Below are positions 1 through 6,778 of a stretch of 15,339 nucleotides of DNA, in pieces. Each line of letters opens with the position of its first letter. Position 1 is the first letter of the stretch. A program made the position numbers and the translations under genes. The notes beneath the pieces were generated by a model that saw only the letters and a list, made by a program, of their open reading frames with translations, was not told the origin of the DNA and did no database searches. Location: assembly GCA_964428205.1 (NCBI GenBank), contig CAYRXE010000024.1, positions 1-15,339 on the forward strand. The letters are read 5' to 3'. The DNA is from CAYRXE01 sp964428205 (GTDB lineage Bacteria > Patescibacteriota > Gracilibacteria > Peribacterales > Peribacteraceae).

Positions 1-53
1 GCATCGGTATCGTAAACCGAGGGTCTCGGGTTCAAATCCCGAAGGTGGCTCCA
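1..53 (+). tRNA. tRNA-Thr (anticodon CGU), 3' part, cut by window edge
   Basis: The sequence begins just before the anticodon arm. The stem TCGGT/ACCGA (4-8, 16-20) encloses the seven-base loop ATCGTAA with anticodon CGT at 11-13, which reads ACG (Thr). A five-base variable region, a T-arm TCGGG-TTCAAAT-CCCGA, the acceptor 3' strand AGGTGGC, discriminator T and an encoded CCA (51-53) follow. The acceptor and D-arm lie outside the window. Bases 1-56 are identical to 132-187, so this is one copy of a tandem duplication with a 131-base period. Confidence 0.85.
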
Positions 54-61
54 TTTTATGA

Positions 62-184
62 GACACCTTAGCTCAGTGGTCACGTCGAGTTTACGAGACG
101 TGCAATTCAAAGAAGTGACTGCGCGGAACGCGCATCGGTATCGTAAACCGAGGGTCTCGGGTTCAAATCCCGAAGGTGGCTCCA
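62..184 (+). tRNA. tRNA-Thr (CGU) copy with ~45-base expansion of the D-region; possibly a pseudogene
   Basis: The 3' part (132-184) is identical to the tRNA-Thr at the left edge: anticodon CGT at 142-144, intact T-arm, encoded CCA. The 5' part is odd. An acceptor-like GACACCT (62-68) pairs with AGGTGGC (174-180) except at the second base pair, which is A opposite G. A D-arm start GCTCAGTGGT follows (71-80). About 45 extra bases then precede the anticodon arm, giving 123 nt in all instead of about 76. The extra part can fold (CACGTC 81-86 with GACGTG 97-102; alternatively GGTCAC 78-83 with GTGACT 115-120; GCGCG 121-125 with CGCGC 129-133). It could be a decayed gene, a recombinant of two tRNAs, an insertion that is removed, or an assembly error. 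Confidence 0.55.
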
Positions 185-308
185 TTTGATTGTTCCGGAG
201 TATCCAAGAACGCTTTTCGGGGCTTCCTGAAGAGCTGAATCTTGCCTGTAAAGCAGGTTCGACTTGCCTGACCATTTGCTCGCCCCAGAGCCGTGGTACG
301 CTCGTCGC

Positions 309-1388
309 ATGCAATCCGAACACCTCCTCTGGGCAGAACTCGGCGTCCTCACCAAGGACCGCTTTGAGGCGATTACAGAGGTCTATGGAGACCTACGTGA
401 GGCACAGAAGCACTTGGGGCCAGAGATGCTCAAAGGTCTTGGCTGCAGGCAGGAGACGATTGAGAAAGTCCTCCTGAAGCTCGATGAATTTGATGAAGAT
501 AAGGTGCGCGCGAAGCTAGAAAAACAAGGCATCGATCTCATCCCCATTACCGATGGTCGGTACCCTGTGAGGCTCCGCACCATCGAAGATCCCCCGGTGT
601 TTCTCTACGCCAAAGGAGACATGTCGATACTCAATCAGCCGTGTGTAGCGCTCGTGGGTACACGCAAAATGAGTGCGTACGGCCGTCGAGTCACAAGTGA
701 ATTCGCACCAGCGTTTGCACAGGCTGGAGTCGTGACCGTGAGTGGGCTCGCACATGGTGTCGATACCTGTGTCGCCGAAGAATCGCTCGGAGCCAAAGGA
801 CAAACAGTCGCAGTCCTTGGTCATGGCTTTGCGCATTTATCACCCGCATCACGCCGAGACCTGGCAGAGCAGATTGTCGAAGGCGGGGGACTTGTGCTCA
901 CCGAATACCCACTCGATGCGAATGCCGAGTTGCATACCTTTCCCGCTCGCAATCGCATTATTGCAGGACTCAGTCTTGCAACGGTCGTCTTGGAAGCACC
1001 CGAAGGAAGTGGCGCGTTGATCACTGCAGAACTCGCACTCGACTACAACCGCGATGTGTTTGTGGTCCCTGGCCCAATCTTCGATGCAAATTATGCGGGC
1101 AGTAACATGTTCATTTCCAAGGGGTTTGCTCGTCTCGTGACATCCCCTGTTCAAGTACTCGAAGACATGGGCATTGTGGCGCCAGCACAAGGCACTCGCA
1201 GTGAGTATCAGCCGCAGAATGCCACCGAAGAAGCCTTGTATCCGCTGCTCACAACTATGCCGCAGCGCACGGATGACCTGGTTACGAAATCAGCCCTCAC
1301 GGCTGCGCAAGTTTCGGCAACACTCACCATGCTGGAACTCTCGGGTGCAGCGAAAAATGTAGGACAAAGTCAGTGGGTGAGAACCTAA
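309..1388 (+). CDS. dprA: DNA-processing protein DprA (SMF family)
   Basis: DprA is a cytoplasmic single-stranded-DNA-binding protein that helps load RecA onto incoming DNA during natural transformation. The 359-residue product has the SMF Rossmann-like core: GTRKMSAYG (about 117-125), SGLAHGVD (145-152), FPARNRIIAG (211-220) and an EAPEGSGALIT block. A helical region precedes the core and a winged-helix-like tail (about 307-359) follows it. The start was set at the ATG at 309 because MQSEHLLWAELGVL resembles usual DprA N-termini; a TTG at 264 is the in-frame alternative. There is no Shine-Dalgarno sequence; a weak TACGCT lies 6 bases before the ATG. The stop shares four bases with the stop of the convergent tpiA. 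The usual GSGLD-type segment reads GHGFAHL here, a modest divergence. Identification is firm. Confidence 0.95.
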   Translation: MQSEHLLWAELGVLTKDRFEAITEVYGDLREAQKHLGPEMLKGLGCRQETIEKVLLKLDEFDEDKVRAKLEKQGIDLIPITDGRYPVRLRTIEDPPVFLYAKGDMSILNQPCVALVGTRKMSAYGRRVTSEFAPAFAQAGVVTVSGLAHGVDTCVAEESLGAKGQTVAVLGHGFAHLSPASRRDLAEQIVEGGGLVLTEYPLDANAELHTFPARNRIIAGLSLATVVLEAPEGSGALITAELALDYNRDVFVVPGPIFDANYAGSNMFISKGFARLVTSPVQVLEDMGIVAPAQGTRSEYQPQNATEEALYPLLTTMPQRTDDLVTKSALTAAQVSATLTMLELSGAAKNVGQSQWVRT

Positions 1389-2110
1389 TTTGCGGCCTCC
1401 ACAATCTTCCGAAATTCATCTGGTTTAATGGACGCACCTCCAACAAGTGCACCATCAATATTTTTTTGTGAGAGGAGTCCCTTGGCGTTATCTGCTTTTA
1501 CCGATCCGCCGTACAAAATCCTCGTCGACTTCTTCGCAAAATCCGGCAGAAGCGAGCGAATGAATGCGTGCATTTCCTCAGCTTCTTCGGGAGTGGCATT
1601 CACGCCAGTGCCAATTGCCCACACCGGTTCGTACGCAATCGTGAGTGCAGCTTTTGCAGCATCGCGTGGTGCGCGCGAGAAGAGCGGGAAGATCAAACTC
1701 AATTGCGACTGCACAACAGCCTGTGCAGAACCTGCTTTGCGCTGTTCTCCCGTTTCGCCAATGCACACAATCGGATGCAAACCGTGATCCAATGCAGACG
1801 TTGCCTGCTGCATCACAAAGACATCGGTCTCGCCATTCTGCTGACGCCTCTCCGAGTGACCACAGAGCACTGCGTCACAACCAACCTGCTTGATCATCGC
1901 CATGCTTACACAACCTGTGTGTGCACCAGTGTCATCGGGGTGGCCGCATTGTGCGCCCGTCGTTAAGCCTGCTTTGACGCATGCTTGTAAGTAGGGGAAT
2001 GGTGCGAAGACCATCACCTCGGCGTTATTGGTGCTGCGGTACGGTGAATCCACAGAATCAAACCCTTCTGGCGGAGGAAACATTTTCCAGTTGGCGGCGA
2101 TCAGTTGCAT
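1385..2110 (-). CDS. tpiA: Triosephosphate isomerase
   Basis: This enzyme interconverts dihydroxyacetone phosphate and glyceraldehyde-3-phosphate in glycolysis. All catalytic landmarks are visible in the 241-residue product: N-terminal NWK (Asn7, Lys9), CGHSERR with the catalytic His85, YEPVWAIGTG with the catalytic Glu161, and the phosphate-binding YGGSV (200-204) and LVGGAS. The length is slightly below the usual 250 or so, with a shortened segment after strand 1. The gene starts 17 bases after the stop of the upstream 412-residue protein on the same strand, so the two are probably co-transcribed. A TAGAGT hexamer lies 6 bases before the ATG and could be an internal -10. The TAG stop overlaps the TAA of dprA (CTAA, 1385-1388). 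Confidence 0.97.
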   Translation of the reverse strand: MQLIAANWKMFPPPEGFDSVDSPYRSTNNAEVMVFAPFPYLQACVKAGLTTGAQCGHPDDTGAHTGCVSMAMIKQVGCDAVLCGHSERRQQNGETDVFVMQQATSALDHGLHPIVCIGETGEQRKAGSAQAVVQSQLSLIFPLFSRAPRDAAKAALTIAYEPVWAIGTGVNATPEEAEEMHAFIRSLLPDFAKKSTRILYGGSVKADNAKGLLSQKNIDGALVGGASIKPDEFRKIVEAAN

Positions 2111-2127
2111 ACCTGCACTCTACAGAA

Positions 2128-3366
2128 TCAGGCGGGTCTCGTGGAAGGGCTCACATACGTCACTCCCGCACCTCCCAATTTTTTGTTCATGTTCGCAAGT
2201 GGTAGAGAAACTTGCTCGGCTTCGCGGGTGAGCTGTTTAGGAGGCGCGAGTCGCACGAGTTCTTCTCTACTCCTTCCGTGCTCATTCACAGTCATACGCA
2301 CAGCTTGGATGTTGTAACGTTGCCCTAAAAGAGGTGCGTTTTGAGCAATGGTATCTAGACACTTAAAGTACTGGCTTGGCGTCATAGGACCCTGGAGCCG
2401 TACTTCAATCATGCTGCCTGCAACCAGTGTAAATGGTTTTCCGAGAATTCCTTGCAGTCGAGCATTGTCAGAATCAATTAAACGCAGGTAATCCACTTTG
2501 GTCATTACTTCTGCATGTTCCTCTGGCATGTGCATTTGCAAAGCAGGCATCTCGTCTGTGCGCTCAAGTGCTTGCGAGCTCGCATAATCTTCTAGTCGAG
2601 ATCCTTCGGCAGGAATGAGTTCCACCCGATCCATAAAGCGCTGCTTAATTTCGATAATCTCCTGCCACCTCTCTTTTGCTTTTGCAGGTTCAGGTAATTT
2701 TATTTTCAATTTTTGTCCCGGTTGCAGCGTTGCCAATCTGGCTTCGAGATCTGCCATATTGCCTTTGTTCTTTGGTTCAGATTTCTCCTGTTTCTTTTCA
2801 TGAGGAATAATATTCATGCGGGCACCATAGAGTTCTTTTAATTCCTCAAACGCCTTCCAGTTAAATCCCGGAGTATCTGCAGCAGGAAGATGAACATTCA
2901 CTTTTTGATATTCACCTTTTTCTCTGTCGAATTTCACACGAGAGAGTCGTGTTTCCAAGTCTTTCAATCCACCTTTTTTTGGTTTCGCGAGAAGATCAGC
3001 GCCTTCTTTTTCTGGATCAGTACTTACGAAGTGCAGAGATGTTGTGCGAAGCACATGCTTCACGCCAGCATCGGTTGTATCAATGCGCCAGCGCGCCGTT
3101 TCCATGTCTTCACGAGTCAGTGCAGCTTGTAATTCCATGATTTCTGTCACATGGAAGAGCTGAATAATTTTGATTCCTGTCATTTTGCGTGCTTTTTCCA
3201 CTCGCTCTGCAACAGACATCTGCTCAGCAGATTTTTCCTGTTGTGTAATAGCATCATTCTTGTCGGACAGAGTCGGAAACTCTGCCTGATTGATGAGTTT
3301 CGTGTCACCGCTACCAATTGCTTGGCGCTGCTTAGTTTCGATGGATGGTGCTTCGGCAAGAGGCAT
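2128..3366 (-). CDS. Unknown soluble protein with three internal alpha/beta repeats
   Basis: I do not recognise a family. The 412-residue product has no signal peptide or membrane helix and is rich in Lys and Glu. Residues about 133-190 and 202-254 are repeats of one another: DLE-x-RL at the start, a K-V/L-x-V/I-x-LP strand, a Trp-containing helix with an EELK or EIKQ core, then R-M/V-x-I/L-IP. Residues about 290-360 look like a more distant third copy (IEVRLQGP strand, QYFKCLDTI helix, YNIQAVRM strand). The first 130 residues are polar and probably partly disordered. The frame stays open back to 3597, antisense to rpiB, but ATG 3366 is chosen because it lies downstream of a TACAAT -10 box in the gap between the divergent genes. 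tpiA follows after 17 bases, probably in the same transcript. Confidence 0.75.
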   Translation of the reverse strand: MPLAEAPSIETKQRQAIGSGDTKLINQAEFPTLSDKNDAITQQEKSAEQMSVAERVEKARKMTGIKIIQLFHVTEIMELQAALTREDMETARWRIDTTDAGVKHVLRTTSLHFVSTDPEKEGADLLAKPKKGGLKDLETRLSRVKFDREKGEYQKVNVHLPAADTPGFNWKAFEELKELYGARMNIIPHEKKQEKSEPKNKGNMADLEARLATLQPGQKLKIKLPEPAKAKERWQEIIEIKQRFMDRVELIPAEGSRLEDYASSQALERTDEMPALQMHMPEEHAEVMTKVDYLRLIDSDNARLQGILGKPFTLVAGSMIEVRLQGPMTPSQYFKCLDTIAQNAPLLGQRYNIQAVRMTVNEHGRSREELVRLAPPKQLTREAEQVSLPLANMNKKLGGAGVTYVSPSTRPA

Positions 3367-3379
3367 CGGGGTACAGGAA

Positions 3380-3407
3380 ACCCTCAAACTGAGGGGGAAG
3401 TATTGTA
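3380..3407 (-). promoter_or_regulatory. Probable promoter and leader hairpin of the 412-residue gene
   Basis: On the minus strand TACAAT (3407-3402) is a good -10 match, with no clear -35. Shortly downstream is TTCCCCCTC (3399-3391), then a perfect hairpin CCCTCA-GTT-TGAGGG that would lie in the 5' leader. The inverted repeat could be a leader structure or an operator. Confidence 0.45.
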
Positions 3408-3452
3408 GAGGAAGACGTGCAATCGGCGTAGCTCTTACAGGGGGTTTTGCGC

Positions 3453-3458
3453 TATAAT
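3453..3458 (+). promoter_or_regulatory. -10 box of rpiB, placed for a leaderless transcript
   Basis: A perfect TATAAT ends 8 bases before the rpiB ATG (3467), so transcription should begin at or next to the start codon. No convincing -35 hexamer is seen at 16-18 bases; CTTACA at 3434-3439 is too close. The rpiB-rpe-DUF192-PMT run would be driven from here. Confidence 0.6.
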
Positions 3459-3466
3459 ATAAGGCA

Positions 3467-3916
3467 ATGACAAAGCACAAACGCATCGTCCTTGGCTCGG
3501 ACCACGCTGGCTTCCCTCTCAAAGAAGTGGTCAAAAAGCACCTTTTAAGCCAGGGGATAGATGTCATCGACGAAGGGACGTTCTCCGAGGAGTCCACCGA
3601 TTACCCGGCCATTATGCGTAAGGCCTGTGCCGTGGTGCTCCAGCAGAAGTGTCTCGGCATCATTTTCGGTGGAAGCGGAAACGGAGAGGCTATGGCAGCA
3701 AATAAAGTTCGCGGCATTCGCGCAGCGGTTGGCTTCTCACTCGAGAGCGCCAGGCTCGCACGTGCACACAACGACGCAAACATCCTGAGCCTCGGTGGTC
3801 GCTTGGTGGATCACGCACTTGCACTCCATATGGTCGACACATTCCTCGCAACGGACTTCGAAGGTGGACGTCACATTCCGCGCGTCGAAGATTTGGAAAC
3901 ACACGACGTGTACTAA
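3467..3916 (+). CDS. rpiB: Ribose-5-phosphate isomerase B
   Basis: RpiB interconverts ribose-5-phosphate and ribulose-5-phosphate in the non-oxidative pentose phosphate pathway. The 149-residue product has the family length and the signature GSDHAG (10-15), GGSGNGE (68-74), ANKVRG and RAHNDANILSLGGR (99-112). The active-site loop is the Ser/Glu version (GGSGNGE) known from Mycobacterium tuberculosis RpiB, in which a Glu acts as the base, rather than the Cys version of E. coli RpiB. The start follows directly on a TATAAT box with no room for a ribosome-binding site. rpe begins 8 bases after the stop, giving two pentose phosphate enzymes in a row. Confidence 0.97.
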   Translation: MTKHKRIVLGSDHAGFPLKEVVKKHLLSQGIDVIDEGTFSEESTDYPAIMRKACAVVLQQKCLGIIFGGSGNGEAMAANKVRGIRAAVGFSLESARLARAHNDANILSLGGRLVDHALALHMVDTFLATDFEGGRHIPRVEDLETHDVY

Positions 3917-3924
3917 TCACCTCT

Positions 3925-4563
3925 ATGTCCGTACTCATCACTCCGTCGATTCTCTCTGCCGACCTTGGTCGTCTACAGGAAGAAGTGGACTCTCTCAAAG
4001 GAGCAGACTGGATTCAGGTCGATGTGATGGACGGCCACTTTGTGCCAAACCTCACGTTTGGTGCGCCGGTGGTGAAGTGCCTCAAGACGAATCTCCACTA
4101 CGACATTCACTTGATGGTCAGTAACCCTGCAGAACGCCTCAAAGAATTTTTCGAACTCTCGCACGTGAAGAACATCACGTTCCATGCCGAGGCCGTCCCC
4201 AAAGAAAAAGATCGCATGAAGATTATTCAGGATATCCATACAGCAGGAATTGGTGCAGGCATCGCCATTAATCCAGCTACTCCGCTTAGCGAAATTGAGG
4301 ATGTGCTGGGCGTTATTGATCTCGTGCTCGTTATGTCGGTCGTACCGGGGTTTTCTGGCCAGGCCTTCCATCCGGAGGTCCTCGAGAAGGTCAAAGCTCT
4401 GCGAGCTCGCTATCCCGATCTCATGATCCAAATGGATGGAGGCATAGATGATAAGAATGCAGCTAAGTGCATTGCTGCAGGAGCCAATAACCTCGTGTCG
4501 GCGAGCTACATCTTCAAGTCCGCTGACCGCGCCAAGGCAATTGCCACATTGCGTGGAGCATGA
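3925..4563 (+). CDS. rpe: Ribulose-phosphate 3-epimerase
   Basis: This TIM-barrel, metal-dependent enzyme interconverts ribulose-5-phosphate and xylulose-5-phosphate. The 212-residue product shows the family motifs PSILSADLGRL, DVMDGHFVPNLTFG (33-46), IHLMV with metal ligand His62, PGFSGQ, and MDGGI with Asp171. The two catalytic Asp residues (33 and 171) are present. The position usually occupied by a metal-ligand His, two residues before Asp33, is Gln31 (codon CAG, 4015-4017). The Asn that normally precedes PGF is Val. It lies 8 bases after rpiB, and its TGA overlaps the ATG of the next gene, so translation is probably coupled. The bases before the start are pyrimidine-rich (CACCTCT). Confidence 0.96.
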   Translation: MSVLITPSILSADLGRLQEEVDSLKGADWIQVDVMDGHFVPNLTFGAPVVKCLKTNLHYDIHLMVSNPAERLKEFFELSHVKNITFHAEAVPKEKDRMKIIQDIHTAGIGAGIAINPATPLSEIEDVLGVIDLVLVMSVVPGFSGQAFHPEVLEKVKALRARYPDLMIQMDGGIDDKNAAKCIAAGANNLVSASYIFKSADRAKAIATLRGA

Positions 4564-5048
4564 AGAAACTTCTCGCTCTCGCGGGCTGCGTTCTCTTCAC
4601 TGCGTGTGTACCGCATCCACCGGCCACATCAACCAGCTCTTCTTCATCGTCTGCGTTTGTCACCGAAACACTCACAGTCACGTCCGCATCTGGTGAGAGC
4701 ACAAAGGTTGCCGTAGAGATTGCCTTTACCGAAGAAGAGCGTGCTCTTGGATTGATGCATCGCACATCGCTCGCGCAGGATCACGGCATGCTGTTTGTGT
4801 TTGAACAGCCACAAGTGCTTTCGTTTTGGATGAAGAACACCAAAATTCCACTCGAAGTGCTCTTCTTCGACGATCAAGGGAATTTTGTTTCCATGCAGTC
4901 CATGGTTCCGTGCATTGCCGACCCGTGCATGTCGTATCCTTCGACCGGAATTGCGCAGTACGCGCTCGAGGTAAACCCGGGATTTGCAGCAGCACACCAG
5001 ATAGGCCTTGGTACTACCATCGATTACACGAAGGATGGGCCTGAGTGA
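4560..5048 (+). CDS. DUF192-family lipoprotein
   Basis: The 162-residue product begins with a lipoprotein signal (MKKLLALAG, then FTAC with the likely lipidated Cys16), so it should be anchored on the outer face of the membrane. A Ser/Thr-rich linker (about 23-35) follows. The C-terminal domain is DUF192 (PF02643): EIAFTEEERALGLMHRTSLAQDHGMLFVF, then FWMKNTKIPLEVLFFD and YALEVNPGFAAAHQIGLG. The biochemical role of DUF192 is not established. Its ATG overlaps the rpe stop (ATGA). The Ser/Thr-rich linker and the adjacent O-mannosyltransferase gene make it a plausible glycosylation target, but that is only a guess. Confidence 0.9.
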   Translation: MKKLLALAGCVLFTACVPHPPATSTSSSSSSAFVTETLTVTSASGESTKVAVEIAFTEEERALGLMHRTSLAQDHGMLFVFEQPQVLSFWMKNTKIPLEVLFFDDQGNFVSMQSMVPCIADPCMSYPSTGIAQYALEVNPGFAAAHQIGLGTTIDYTKDGPE

Positions 5049-5071
5049 TATTTTGGGTTACACTCGGTCCT

Positions 5072-6574
5072 ATGAAACCCGCTCAAACGAACCTCTGGGG
5101 CAAGCAGACATGGCTCTTTTTGCTCTTCGTGATGCTACTTTCGTACTTCACGTACTTCCATCGCTACTGGCAGCCGCAGGCTGTTTTTTGGGATGAGAAC
5201 TACCACATCGCGAGTGCACAGAAGTATCTCAATGGTGTGTTTTTCATGGAGCCGCATCCTCCACTGGGTAAGCTCCTCATCGCCGGAGGTGAATGGTTGT
5301 TGCATCCCAATGCCGAAAATAATCAGTACATCGGTACCGACTACGCGACAAACTTTCCCAAAGACTTCTCGTTTGCCGGTTATCGCTTTGCGTCGGCATT
5401 CCTCGCATGGTGGACAGCGGCACTGCTCTTCTTGTTGTTTTTGTTGATCTTCCGTAATCCCATTGTCGCAACACTCGTCGATTTTTTGTACATCTTCGAT
5501 AACGCACTTGTTGTTCATACGAGAGGCGCGATGCTCGAAGGAGCACTGATCTTCTTTAGCGTGCTCATCATGCTCACGTTCTTCTTACTAAAGGAGTATC
5601 ACGGGAATAAAAAACTCTTCTGGACGTTCTCGGTGCTCATGGGTGCGGCTTTTGGTGCGGTGATGACAACAAAACTCCTGGGACTCCTCTTTATTCTGCT
5701 CATCCCAGCCTTTGCATTGATGCTCTGGCCGAATGTTCGCAAGATCGCCACCTTCGGAGGACTCTGCGCTCTCGGCTTTGTGATTGTGTATGTAGGTGTG
5801 TGGCAGATCCATTTCTCGCTCGCACGTAATGTCGTGACGTCTTTGCCCGATGGCGGCTATTATCAGGCTTCAGAAGAATATAAGCAGATTATTCACCAAG
5901 GCAGCACGAGCGCCCTCTCGAGCTTCCCCGTCATGATCAATGATTCTTGGAACTTTGTGACGCACTACAACCGTGGCACGCCGCGCTTGGATTTGTGTAA
6001 GAAAGATGAAAACGGCAGTCCGTTTTATTTCTGGCCGTTTGGTGCGCGCACCATCAATTACCGCTGGGAAACTCCGGATGGTCAGTCGTACCGCTATTTG
6101 TACCTGATGGGGAACCCTGTCGTGTGGTGGGGAACGTTTGCCGGAATCATCCTCGCTCTCATGCTCCTGCTCTCTCGCGTGTTCAATGCTTCGGGAGAAA
6201 AGCTGAAGAACGGTTACACGCTTCTCGTCTTTGTAGGTTTGTATATTGGATTCTTCGTGGGAATTTCGCGCATTGATCGCGTGCTCTACTTGTACCACTA
6301 CTTCACAGCACTCTTGATCGGCTTTGTGATTTTTGCGCTCTTCATAGATGAACTTAAAAAATTCTGGAAGTGGACGGTCGACGAAAATGCGAAAGTGATT
6401 TTCCTCATCATCTTCACCGGATTTGTGTTTGGTGGGTTCCAGTTCTATCGCGCACTCAGCTACTACGAGCCGCTCACCCGAGAGCAGTTCGAGCGCCGCA
6501 ATGTGTTCCAGCTTTGGGAATTGCAGTGTGTGGGGTGCGACAAAAAGAGCGGACTGGTAATCCCCAATAAGTAG
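5072..6574 (+). CDS. PMT-family (GT39) protein O-mannosyltransferase
   Basis: This polytopic GT-C enzyme is predicted to transfer mannose from polyprenyl-phosphate-mannose to Ser/Thr of exported proteins on the outer side of the membrane. In the 500-residue product the first loop has FWDENYHIASAQ (acidic pair Asp41-Glu42) and EPHPPLGK (60-67), both typical of PMTs. HTRGAMLEG is the following Arg/acidic motif. The C-terminal four-helix part has YLMGNPVVWW and RVLYLYHYFTALLIGF, hallmarks of the PMT_4TMC domain. About ten hydrophobic segments are visible and no MIR domain is present. The ATG at 5072 gives a normal charged N-terminus; a GTG at 5045 overlapping the upstream TGA is a real alternative. 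TACACT ends 7 bases before the ATG. The actual sugar is not provable from sequence. Confidence 0.88.
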   Translation: MKPAQTNLWGKQTWLFLLFVMLLSYFTYFHRYWQPQAVFWDENYHIASAQKYLNGVFFMEPHPPLGKLLIAGGEWLLHPNAENNQYIGTDYATNFPKDFSFAGYRFASAFLAWWTAALLFLLFLLIFRNPIVATLVDFLYIFDNALVVHTRGAMLEGALIFFSVLIMLTFFLLKEYHGNKKLFWTFSVLMGAAFGAVMTTKLLGLLFILLIPAFALMLWPNVRKIATFGGLCALGFVIVYVGVWQIHFSLARNVVTSLPDGGYYQASEEYKQIIHQGSTSALSSFPVMINDSWNFVTHYNRGTPRLDLCKKDENGSPFYFWPFGARTINYRWETPDGQSYRYLYLMGNPVVWWGTFAGIILALMLLLSRVFNASGEKLKNGYTLLVFVGLYIGFFVGISRIDRVLYLYHYFTALLIGFVIFALFIDELKKFWKWTVDENAKVIFLIIFTGFVFGGFQFYRALSYYEPLTREQFERRNVFQLWELQCVGCDKKSGLVIPNK

Positions 6575-6598
6575 GAGCTTCTAGTCGGTTGTGCTCTA

Positions 6599-6771
6599 GG
6601 TTGTCACTTTCTTTGTCTGCCATACAAAGAAAGTAACCAAAGAAAAATCACCGCGCGCCAAACCCTCCCGCACGGCCCTGTGTCTCCTCGTCTCGCCTCC
6701 AAGGCTTCGGCTCGTCTCGTCGACACGCGCTAAAGCGCAGGGCCTACCCCTTCACCCCCCGTGGCGCGCGG
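6599..6771. other. Structured intergenic element with nested inverted repeats
   Basis: The gap between two convergent glycosyltransferase genes is far from random. An 11-bp perfect hairpin ACTTTCTTTGT/ACAAAGAAAGT (6606-6616, 6624-6634, loop CTGCCAT) comes first. It is followed by a segment bounded by perfect 10-base inverted repeats CCGCGCGCCA (6651-6660) and TGGCGCGCGG (6762-6771). Inside are GGCCCTG/CAGGGCC (6674-6680, 6738-6744), TGTC/GACA (6681-6684, 6722-6725), GCGC-TAAA-GCGC (6727-6738) and a direct repeat CTCGTCTCG (6687-6695, 6711-6719). It could be a bidirectional terminator plus a small RNA or a non-autonomous repeat element. No protein-coding gene is supported here. Confidence 0.6.
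6606..6634. terminator. Possible transcription-ending hairpin after the PMT gene
   Basis: The stem is 11 bp, perfect, with a 7-base loop, 32 bases after the PMT stop. It lacks a GC-rich stem and a T-tract, so it is not a textbook intrinsic terminator; it may be part of the larger repeat element. Confidence 0.35.
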
Positions 6772-6778
6772 ATTCCCC

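Noticed and set aside
241..274. tRNA-Tyr-like fragment (stem CTTGC/GCAGG around CTGTAAA, then TTCGACT and a final ACCA) with a direct repeat CTTGCCTG
   Set aside because: The T-stem does not form, no partner for an acceptor stem is found upstream, and the variable arm of a tRNA-Tyr is missing. It could be a relic, but chance cannot be excluded.
264..308. Upstream TTG start for dprA
   Set aside because: The added 15 residues (MPDHLLAPEPWYARR) do not resemble DprA N-termini, and the ATG at 309 fits better; it stays possible.
3367..3597. N-terminal extension of the 412-residue protein antisense to rpiB
   Set aside because: It would overlap most of the 5' part of rpiB and has Cys/Pro-rich, non-coding-like composition; a -10 box lies between the genes.
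6650..6733. Short open frame through the structured intergenic element (ends TAA 6731-6733)
   Set aside because: No start codon context, extreme repeat structure, and inverted repeats explain the sequence better than coding does.
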